Source: Sabellastarte sp. h YS-2021
Taxonomy: Eukaryota > Annelida > Polychaeta > Sabellida > Sabellidae
Direction: 5' to 3'
Length of the DNA stretch: 64,000 nt
Assembly: GCA_964017235.1 (NCBI GenBank)
Contig: OZ024927.1
Span: forward strand, 47,621,293-47,685,292
Below the pieces are notes generated by a model. The model did not search any database. It was not told where the DNA came from and saw only the letters and a program-made list of their open reading frames with translations. This document shows positions 49,101 through 61,100 of the stretch, piece after piece (the first letter of the stretch is position 1; every line of letters begins with the position of its first letter). The position numbers were made by a program, and so were the translations under genes.

Positions 49101-52100
49101 CTACACCCCCTAACAAATGTCCCTAATAAGTATCAACTTCCTACAGCTTATGGTTTCGAGATATTGCCCGGACAAGATTTTATAGGTCAAGGTCACTACG
49201 GAAAGGTCAAAGGTCAAATCCTCGTCAGACCATGATGTTGCACACCTACACCTCCTAACCAATGTCCCTACTAAGTATCAACTTCCTACACCTTACGGTT
49301 TCCGAGATATAGCCCAGACAAGATTTTATAAGTCAAGGTCACTACAGCAAGGTCAAAGGTCAAATCAAGGTCATACCATGACGTTGCACACCTACACCCC
49401 CTGACCAATGTCCCTACCAAGTATCAACTTCCAACACCTTACGGTTTTCAAGATATAGCCCGGACAAGATTTTATAGGTCAATGTCACTATGGCAAGGTC
49501 AAAGGTCAAATCAAGGTTATACCATGACGTTGCACACCTACACCCCCTAACCAATGTCCCTAGTAAGTATCAACTTCCTACACCTCACGGTTTCCGAGAT
49601 ATAGCATAAACAAGATTTTATAGGTCAAGGTCACTACAGCAAGGTCAAAGGTCAAATCAAGGTCACACCATGACGTTGCACACCTACACCCCCTAACCAA
49701 TGTCCCTACCAAGTATCAACTTCCTACACCTTACAGTTTCCGAGATATAGCCCAGACAAGATTTTATAGGTCAAGGTCACTACAGCAAGGTCAAAGGTCA
49801 AATCAATGTCAGATCATGACGTTGCACACCTACACCCCCTAACCAATGTCCCTACCACGTACCAACTTCCTACATCTTACGGTTTCCAAGATATACCCCA
49901 GACAAGAGTTTATAGCTCAAGGTCACTACGGCAAGGTCAAAGGTCAAATCAAGGTCACTCCATGACGTTGCAAACCTACAACCCCTAACCAATGTCCCAA
50001 CCAATTACCAACTTCCTACACCCAACGGTTTCCAAGATATAGCCCGGACAAGATTTATAGGTCAAGGTCACTACGGCAAGGTTAAAGGTCAAATCAAGGT
50101 CACGCCATGATGCTGCACACCTACAACCCCCAACCAATGTTCCTACTAAGTACCAACTTCCTACACCTTACGGTTTCCAAGATATACCCCGGAAAAGATT
50201 TTATAGGTCAAGATCACTATGGAAAGGTCAAACAAAGGTCATACCATGACGTTGCACACCTACACCCCCTAACCAATGTCCTTATCAAGTACCAACTTCC
50301 TACACCTTATGGTTTCCGAGATATACCCCGGAAAAGATTTTATAGGTCAAGGTCACTATGGAAAGGTCAAATCAAGGTCACACCATGATGTTGCACACAT
50401 ACACCCTCTAACCAATGTCCCTACCAAGTATCAACTTCCTACAGCTTACGGTTTCCGAGATAAAGCTCAGACAAGATTTTCAAACTCAAAGTCACTACAG
50501 CAAGGTCAAAGGTCAAATCAAGGTCACACCATGACGCTGCACATATACACCCTCTAACCAATATCCCTACCAAGTATCAACTTCCTACACATTACGGTTT
50601 CTGAGATACAGGCCGGACAAACTTTTCCCCGCTACCCGCCTGACCGCCCACCCAACCATCCGGACACCATGGGTGAAAACAATACCGCGACAGCCCTTAA
50701 GTGCTGTGGGGTAAAAATGAAAGAGCTGAAAGAAGACTGATAAAACTTCCTGAAATATGAAAATAAAGAGTGGTACTCAGAGAGAGCAGACCTACTCCAT
50801 GGCCTAATACCTACACTATGGCTTTTGAGTGCAATGATAAACAAATCCTTAAAGTTTTCTGGATTCAAACAGCAATGTGGATCCCCATCAAAATCTAATC
50901 ATCTGTTCTATTGTCAACTTTTCCTAAATATTTCATCAAAATTCATTGACAACTTTTACAAGCATACAAACAAAAGCATGCCACCAATACATATACCTCA
51001 TTGTTAATAAAGAAATAGAAAAGCTGATGGATCTTCTGGTTAAAGTGATTCATTCATAGAAATAATGCAGCGTAATTTAGCTGCAAACAGTGAATGTCTA
51101 TTTTTGTTTAAATTCTATTTTCAATAGTTTGTCTACTTTTTCAAATGGACAACTACTTTATTTACATTAAAAAGATTCAGATTGCTTTTCTTAATTTATA
51201 TATAATACTGTTAATACTGCATTGACTATGAATCATTTACCATAATAAACAAATCAATGGTTAAACTATGGTTGACTGGAACTTTGTGGACAATTTAAGG
51301 GATTTATTCAAAGATTTCTTGACCGGTCGATATTGCTGAACTTTGCTGAAGCAAAATGAACAATTAAGTGTTAATGCGTTTTAAAAGTTAGTTGAAATTG
51401 TAATGATGTTCAAAGTGAGTCTTGCCTCCCATGAAGAGAATGCAGAGAGATCCAGGTAGGCTCCAGAATGAGTTAGGGCTCCAGATGCTTCTTTCTGAAA
51501 AGGTAAATACATATATATATTGTGGAAGTCATATCCTAAGGAAGTGCTAAAATAGCACCTACAGGTAATCTAGTATATGATAATCAATTTGCAAACTTAA
51601 TACCCCATCCAATGGACAAATGCTTATCCGGCCCGCCAAACGTCAGAAAAAGACGTCCTGTTTCCACCGGCAGGTCGATCCGTAGTACTAGTGCACTCGC
51701 CAGATGGCGTGTCGTACTTCCTTCCTGTCTAGACAGTGTGACATTGTAGCATCTTTTTCTTAGTCTAAACCTATTAGACCCCTAGTAAGCCGATAGTAGG
51801 GTCGGTGGGAGGGTCTTGTGTGTCCCATTAACTTATAAAAATTTAATTTACTTATTAAATTTACAATTTTATTGCAATAATACATCCTATTCAATGGACA
51901 AATGCTGAATAACTACCGCTTGGTCAGCGGGTAAGTTATTAGGGACTTAAATGAACTAAGCAGAACTAACAAATTTTCCCTTTCAAGCCTGTGTCAACCT
52001 TGTGGTCAAGAAATCCCCTAAGGCCATAGTCGGTTAGCAGAAACCGGATACTCGGTCCAAACCGACTTACCCCCCCCCCCTTTTTAAACAGACCTGCTCT

Positions 52101-55100
52101 GAGGTAGGCAGCCACTACAGGCCCCAGATGGTAGAGCTCTGAATCAGCCCAAGCCACATCCTTCAGATAGAATTGTGTGAAGGTGTTATGCGACTTCCAG
52201 TGGCAGGCTGATAAGATCTGTTCTAAGGATACTCCCGACTGGAAGGCCTTGGAAGCAGCAAAGGCCCTGACATCATGTGCTTTGATCTGATGTAAAGTGT
52301 GGGCCTCCTGATCAGAGAGCTCATAACATAGGATCACAGTTTGTGTTTGATCCATGAAGATATATAGGCAGGTGAGATATCTTTGTCAAAACCTATTTTG
52401 AAGGAGACAAAGACCAGCTCCTTATTCTGCCTGAGGTCCTGTCCAAATAGCAGCGCAAAGCTCTGACTGGACAGAGACCTGTCAGACTTGAGGGATCTAT
52501 CCAAAGTTGGGTCCAGGGCTGGAATAACCACTGGGGCCACACTGTCTGGACCCTCCTTAGCCAGCTGATTTTTGGAAAGAAAGCTGGGTGATGGGTACAG
52601 GGATACCCCGGACCAGTCAGACTGGTGCCTGATGTTTTTGTTCTGCCAAGCATGTATCTCACTTCTGCATTTGCCCGACCCAAGGGCTAAGAGGAAAACC
52701 GTCTTGAAAGTCAAATGCTTCAAGGAGGCCTCTTTAATTGGTTCAAAAGGAGCCTTCGTTAGCTGGTGTAAAACCAGGGAGAGGTTCCAGGAGGTGATCC
52801 CCCTCTGGCCTTTGGGTTTGTCTCTGTGGAAACTGTCCAAGAGACGAGTGAGATTTTCATCTTTGCTGATATTAATAGGTGAATTTCCCAGTTTATCAGC
52901 AATGGCTGACCTGTAACCATCAATGGTACTGGGTTGTAACTTCCTGTCCTGAAAGAGGTACATAAGGAAGTCAGCAACAGACTTTACAGGGGGTGCCCTG
53001 AAGTCCACCTGATGAGAGAGGCACCATTTTGTAAAAATGGTCAACTTTGCCTCATAGACTGATCTGGTTGATCCCCTTTGAGGAGCCTCAATTCTTGCTG
53101 CCACTGCTTCAGAGAAGCCCCGCTCCTTGATTGCTGAGGCTCTAGGAGCCAGGCATGGAGATTTAGGTTTGTCAGATTTCTGTGAGGGATCTGATTGAAG
53201 GGCTGTGGCAACAGGTTTGGCAGATTGGGCAAGCTCAACGGGATCTGACTGGACATGGCTACCAGGTCCCAAAACCAAGGCATGTTGGGCCACCCCGGGG
53301 CGATCAGGATGATCCTCTTGCATGGGGTGTCCTTAACTTCTCCACCCCTTTGCCCAAGATGGCTGTTGGAGGGAAGGCGTATGCGTCCAGATCTTCCCAT
53401 GGCAGACTGAGTGCATCCACTGCTGTGGCCAGGGGATCCGGTACTGGTGACACAAATAGAGGCAGTTTGTTGTTGAACCTCGTGGCAAACAAATCTATTT
53501 GGGGCCGGTGCCACCTGTTGCATATTGCCTGGAAAACCTCTTGAAGGAGGGACCACTCCGTTTGAATGGTCTGGCCTAGCCTGGATAGTTTGTCTGCATC
53601 CGAAGAGAAGGAAGGCGGGAAAGACTTGGCTAACAACAACGCCTCCAAACAATTAAATCGTTCCGACCATTTAAGGTCTAACTCAACAATCTTACTGTCC
53701 GTGGACGAAACAGAGGCAACAGCTTTCTTGGGTTTTGTAACAGGTTTGTCCTTCTTGGCTTTCTTTTCCGGAGGGAGTGATGGAGATTTGATGGTTCCAG
53801 CTCCATCCACAGGCCCAATAACAGAAATGGCTGATGGGTCTACTAAAGACTCAGTGTCCTGGGGATTAGAATCCGTTTCTAATTTCTTTGCCTCCCTCTT
53901 CTCCTTTTTTTAACTTATAGGAAGGAGTAGCCAACTGTGCCCGCTGCTCAGGGGTCAGAGAGTTACAATGTACACAATTAGAGTCTTTGTTTTCCACACA
54001 CGTGTCCTTACCCTTGCCCTTATCCCTGCAGTGGGTGCAATATAAGTGTCCGTCAAAGCTGGCCATTGCATGGCCCTAAGAGCCCCTCTTTTGTCCTGGG
54101 GACGACATTTCGTGCTATGATATGTCCTAAGTAAGATAGCACACACAAAATAGTAAAATCTTTCAATAATATGTAGAATTTACAAAAAAATAGCATCAGA
54201 GATGCCCGTACCCCACAGCCTTGGGAAATATTTTCAACACCATGAGATATAGAAGTACTGTACCAGTACAAACTTCAGGATACTTTCAGAGCACTGTCAG
54301 TTATATAAAGGTCCAAACAATGTTTAAATGGAGAAATAATGTTTAAAAGAAAGATAATGCGTATAAAGATGAAGTATTAAAACAAGATAATTCAATGACA
54401 AGATGACAGCATTAATCAGTAAACTAAAATTCAACACTCTTTATATACATCTGCATTTCCGAATTATGGTTTAGATGGTTTGAATATTACCATGCATACA
54501 GAAGTGGTAATACATTTAATGAATGCTTATGTGTGGTGTTGGAGTAAAATCTGCGGCTCACTTGATGAAATTCTATCTCTTACAATGGGAAGTTATGAAA
54601 GTAAAATTCTTAATAAATTCTAATATGACTTTTGCTTAATCTGCATCAAAAGACAGACCCAAAGGTGCAACAAGATTTTAAAGGTCAAGGTCACTACGGC
54701 AAGGTAAAAGGTCAAATTAAGGTCACACCATGATAATACACACATATAGCCAATAACCAATGTCCCTACCAAGTATCAACTTCCTACACCTTACGGTTTC
54801 CGAGATACAGCCCCGACGATTTTATAGGTCAAGGTCACTATGGCAAGGTCAAAGGTCAAATCAAGGTCACACCATGATGTTGCACACCTACACCCCCTAG
54901 CCAATGTCTCTACCAAATATCAACTTCCTACACCTTACGGTTTCTGAGATATAGCCCAGACAACATTTTATAGGTCAAGGTCACTACGGCAAGGTCAAAG
55001 GTCAAATCAAGGTCAGACCATGACGCTGCACACCTACACCCCCTAACCAATATCCCTACCAAGTATCAACTTCCTACACCTTACGGTTTCCGAGATATAG

Positions 55101-58100
55101 CCCGGACAAGATTTTATAGGTCAAGGTCACTACGGCAAGGTCAAAGGTCAAATCAAGGTCAGACTATGACGTTGCATAACTACACCCCCTAACCAATGTC
55201 CCTACCAAGTATCAACTTCCTACACCTTACAGTTTCCGAGATATAGCCCGGACAAGATTTTCAAACTCAAGGTCACTACGGCAAGGTCAAAGGTCAAATC
55301 AAGGTCAAACCATGACGTTGCACAGCTACACCCCCTAACCAATATCCGTACCACGTATCAACTTCCTACACCTTACGGTTTCTGAGATATAGCCCGGACA
55401 ACATTTTATAGGTCAAGGTCACTACGGCAAGGTCAAAGGTCAAATCAAGGTCACACCATGACATTGCACACCTACACCCCCTAACCAATGTCCCTACTAA
55501 ATATCAACTTCCCAAGCCTTACAGTTTCCGAGATATAGCCCGGACAACATTTTATAGGTCAAGGTCACTACGGCAAGGTCAAAGGTCAAATCAAGGTCAG
55601 ACCATGACGTTGCACACCTACACCCCCTAACCAATATCCCTACCAAGTATCAACTTCCTACACCTTACGGTTTCCGAGATATAGCCCGGACAAGATTTTA
55701 TAGGTCAAGGTCACTACGGCAAGGTCAAAGGTCAAATCAAGGTCAGACTATGACGTTGCACAACTACACCCCCTAACCAATGTCCCTACCAAGTATCGAC
55801 TTCCTACACCTTACAGTTTCCGAGATATAGCCCGGACAAGATTTTCAAACTCAAGGTCACTACGGCAAGGTCAAAGGTCAAATCAAGGTCAGACCATGAC
55901 GTTGCACAGCTACACCCCCTAACCAATGTCCCTACCAAGTATCAACTTCCTACACCTTACGGTTTCTGAGATACAGCCCGGACAAACTATTTCCCGCCGC
56001 CCGCCCGCCCGCCCGCCCGCCCACCCGCCCGACCATCCGGACACCATGGGTGAAAACAATACCCCAACAGCCATTAAGGGCTGTGGGGTAAAATCTGGCA
56101 ATCCGAAAAATTTCCGTGTGCACTAGTTCGCGCCAAACGAAAAAGATGCTAAGACCTCACGCTGTCTAGACAGAAAGGAAGTATGACACGCCATCTGGCG
56201 AGTGCACTAGTACTACGGACCGACCTGCCGGTGGAAACACAGGACGTCTTTTTCTGACGTTTGGCGGGCCGGTCTGCGCCGACCGGATAAGCATTTGTCC
56301 ATTGGATAGGATGTACTAACGCAATAAAAACATCATTTGCAAATATGGATTCATTGAAAGATTTGATTAGAATAATTTCTAATCCTTTTTGTTTTTTTGT
56401 TAATAATATGACTTCATTCGAAAAATTACAATGAGCTACAGCAACAAAGAATGATACTTTGTGATCAATTATTTGTTCAGAAAAATATAACTGCTTGTCA
56501 TTTTTTATGAAAAAAATGAATAAAAATGAAACTTTTTCAAAGAACACAGGACACGCTACACATGAAAAGACTTACCCTCCAGCCAGGAAAAGTTCCTTCA
56601 ACAAACTTTTCTTCAAACTGTTTTAACACCACACCCATTTCCTGGAAAATACAAATATAAAAATAATAAAATAAGCCTTAACAGGTCTCTACAGTGTGAA
56701 ATTCGAACATTATGTGTTGTTAAAAAATATTAATGTGCGGTTTATAGTGCTACATCCAGTGTAACATTGCTGAGTTTCATTTGTGGAAAATTTATACCAT
56801 TCATGGCTACTCTAAAGCCCCAGTGAGGAAACCCCTTCCATTTCCTTGACTTTAAGAACATTAATTTTTAACTTTTTTATATGTGACAAAATGAGGCTTA
56901 TTCATCTTCCTTGATGCATTTTGGCACAAATTTTAATTTATTTTCACATTTTTTAAGCACAGATCACTTTGTTCTCATATTTTATTGAAATAATATTAAA
57001 ATTGACAATTATTATATTGAAATTGAAAATCAAAACATATTGATCGTTTCATTTTGCAGGCGATAATATAATACACTGTGAGTAATCAAGTAGCAAAATG
57101 GTCTAGAGTCCTAGCAAAGACCGACTCTTCTATTGAGGCTCAAATAACCATTCACATCCCTACTTTTGTCATTACTTTACATGAACTATGAACATAAAAG
57201 GACACTTACCTCACTCAAGTCCAGTAAAGGGTACACTCTGGAACAGTAATACTGCAAGTAATCCAGTAGTGAATCCAGATAGCTGGCAAAAAACAAGCAA
57301 ATTATCATTTTTATTTTAGTGCAAAACCAGCAAATTGTCACCAATTTTAGAGTTTAACTAGATTGGGCCAACTCGGCGCCAACATATCCCCAGACAGGTC
57401 ATCACTCACGCCACAGGTTTTGATCGGGAATTTTTTAAAACATAATTACCCATTATTATATGAACTTCAGCACATCAATCTACTCTGTTTATATCTTCCC
57501 AAGGAAGATGGTGTATCCCCAGACGCCGAATACATAACTCAAATTATATTTTCAATCTTCCTGCAATGATAACTCTAAACCTATTTTCAAAGTATTTAAA
57601 TGATTGATGATTGAATGTCCATTCTAAAATAATAATCCCAAAAGAGCATATCTGTTTCTATATTTGTTGACAAATAAAATATTATTTTTAACTCAACTCA
57701 TCATACTTTTCAATCTTCCTTCAAAGTATTTAAATGATTGATGATTCAATGTCCATTCTAAAATTCATAATCCCAAAAGCGCATATCTGTTTCTATATTT
57801 GTTCACAAATAAAATATTATTTTAAAAAAAATTATTTATATTATTATTTTATTATATTATTTTTAGAATTTGCAAATTGTTTTCAGTTATTCATTTCCTC
57901 TATACCTATATATGTGGTCCATATATATGCAACCTAAATATGTGACACAATCTCAGTTCTGACTCCCCTTTGTGTTATATGTAATGAAGCCCACCACCTC
58001 CCACCCCCACCCCTCTCCCCTTCTCCACACCTCTCTCACTATTACACAAGATCTGCAACCCCATTGAGTTCTTTGTTTCTCATCTGATATCATTAAATTC

Positions 58101-61100
58101 CTTTGTTTATTTAGTGTCACTCAATATAGCTGGAGGTCCCAGAGGTGGGTGGGGGGAATCCGGGTGGGGGATGTGGGTTGGGACTACAAAGAGATGGGAG
58201 TGCTACAGCATAAATGGTAAACAAACAATCTATATAAAAGGGGTACTCAAATACAAAAAGAATTGAGAATTTTAAGTATGTGATTATCAACTGAAATGAG
58301 TTCATAACTGTAGGAGCTGTGTCAAAATTAACTGAGGCAAGTTGAATAAAACTGGGCTAGTTGAGGGTTAAAAATCCCCTAGTTTTACTACATAAGGATA
58401 TAATTTCATTAATATTGGGACTTAAAGCTCACTTAAAGTGTCCATTTTGTCTACTTGAATATGTTTAACCAGTTTCATTTTAAAAAGTTAAAAACTCAGC
58501 AAGCAGAGGTATAACACACAAAAATAAGTTCTTAAAAGACTAAGATAGCCATAACATTATTAATATTCAAAATTTAAATAGACAGGCATTTCCTTTTAAA
58601 AATTCAAAGATTTCAGCTCTATAACCCACATAGTTTGACAGTTACTGGGCTTTAAAGTGGCATAATGTCCATAAATTGGGTTTCTGTGGGCATTTTACAA
58701 TTGTTAAAGAGACCTTAGCAATTAAACTACAGATCTGAAACTTTTTGGAGGACATACATAACAAACAAAAATTATATATAATACAGTTTAAGACTTGTCA
58801 CACTAAGCATTTCCAAATAACAGGGCAAAATACGGAAAAAATGTCAAAAAAGGCACTTGGGCGAGTGTCTATGGCCCTCATACACAGGTTAAATGTCTAC
58901 TAAAAACCTTGATTTTCGGCATATGTAAAAAGGACATAATAATGCATTCCCAGATGGGATTTCAGCTCCATCAATCACATAGTTTAACAGTCACTGGGCT
59001 TAAAGGTGGTAAAAAGTCCAAATATTGGGTCTCTGTGGGCCTTTTAGAGATCTCGATGTGGCTTTCAAATTAAAGTTTCAGACTTAAAATTTGTTACATA
59101 CTAAGATTACACATAGAATATGTATCTAATAAAGTTCGAAACTTCTCAGATTTACCATTTCCAAGTTACAGAGCAAAATATGTGAAAAATGTCTTAAAAG
59201 GGTCACTCAGGTAGGTGTTTAAGGTCCTCATACACAGGTTAAATGTCTACTTGAAGCCTTGATTTTTGGCACATGTAAAAAGAACATAATAATGTATTCC
59301 CAGATGAGATTTCAGCTCTATCAGTCACATAGTTTAACAGTCACAGGCCTTAAAATTGGCAAAAAGTCCAAATACTGGGTCTTTATGGGGCCTTCTAGAG
59401 ACCTAAATGTGGCCTTCAAATTAAAGCTTCAGACTTAAAATTTGTCACATACTAAGATTACACATAGAATATACATCTAATACAGTTTGAAACTTCTTAG
59501 ACTTACCATTTCCAAGTTACAGGGAAAAATATGTGAAAAATGTCTAAAAATGGTCACTCGGGTGGGGATTTATGGTCCTCATACACAGGTTAAATGTCTT
59601 CTTAAAGCCTTAATTCTTGGCACATATAAAAATAACATACTAATATCTTCCCAGATAGGATTTGAGCTCTATCAGTCACATAGTTTGACAGTCACAGGGC
59701 TTAAAAGTAGCAAAAAGTCCAAATATTGGGTCTTTGGGAGCCTTTTAGAGACCTCAATTTGACCTTCAAAATTAAAGCTTCAGACTTAAAATCTGTTACA
59801 TACTAAGATTACACACAGAATATATATTTAATACAGTTTGAAACTTGTCAGACTTACCATTTCCAAGTTACAGGGAAAAAGATGTGAAAAATGTCTTATA
59901 AGGGTCACTCGGGTGGGTGTTTATGGTCCTGATACACAGGTTAACTGTCTATTAAAGGCCTAAATGTTGGGACACATATAAGAAAACACATAGATATATT
60001 CCCAGATGATATTTAACTTAGATGAGAGACATAGTTTGAAAGCTACAGTGCTTGAAAGTGGCAAAAAGTGCATAAATTGGGTCTCTGTGGGCACTTTTGA
60101 GACCTTAAGTCGACCCCTTTGGGTAAACCTACAGCCCTAAAATTTTCTACAGACAAGGATTACATATCAAAGTTATACCTAGCGCAGTTTGAGACTCATC
60201 AGAATTACCACTTCCAAATTATAGGGCAAAATATGTGAAAAGTATAGCAAAAAATCCCTAAGTGGGGGTATTTATGGGCCTCAAACACAATTTTCTCCTC
60301 AACTTAAAGTCGTGATTTTCGGCACATGTACTAAGAACATATTAATGTGTTGTCAGGTAAAATTTCAGCCAGCTGAGCATCATAGTTTGTGACCTACAGG
60401 GCTCTAAGTGGCCAAAAGTCCAATTTCTGACCTTAAGGTGGCCATAAGTTCTTTTTTACTGGGAGTTTAAGGTCACCTTAAAATAGGGATCTTCCTTTGG
60501 GCACCCTTAACATGTGTACCAAGTTTGAAAAAAAAATATTAATTTGTTTTTGAGTTATCGCGTCCACAAGGAAATTTCTACGGCGGCGGCGGCGCGACGG
60601 ACCTGAATCCAATATATCCCCGACTTTCGTCTGGGGATATAATAATACTGATTGCAAGAAATGGTTCTATTTTCAGCTTCAAGTTTTTCTGAAGAGCACA
60701 TGGATTTGAGTTACTTGGTTTAACCCTCCCCTTTTATGCATTAGTCAGAAATGATATAAGAATTTCAAAGAGCAGAGGAAAGCGATGCATGCTAGTCTGT
60801 TAAGATTCTGCCCTATAAATCACCAGGCCTTGGAAAACAAATACCAAATTTGCAACTTATGGCCAGAGCCTGGGATCCAAACCCATAAATGTAGAGATGT
60901 GACTGGAGATTGTCAGGTGTTACAACTGCATCAATATACTCCCTGAAAGGCAAGTAGAAGGACAAAAAACTCACTTAGAAATGTTACAAGTCAGAACTGC
61001 ACCATGAGACTCTCCAGTATTCATACTGTATTTACACTTTCTATACAATACATGAGGATGAATAGACAAGAAATCCATTACCTGACCTTTCACTGGGGCT

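Larger units (their letters stand above)
51600..56325 (-). mobile_element. DIRS-type element, internally deleted, second family
   Basis: Inverted terminal repeats (about 51600-51760 and 56140-56325) share CCAATGGACAAATGCTTATC, CGTCAGAAAAAGACGTCC and GTACTAGTGCACTCGCCAG in inverse orientation. A partial internal complementary copy (ACATCCTATTCAATGGACAA) lies at ~51885. It retains a Gag N-terminus, the end of the RT frame and a recombinase with one frameshift. RT and RNase H cores are gone. A family A element is nested at 54189-56094. It is distinct in sequence from the DIRS at 41476. Confidence 0.85.
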
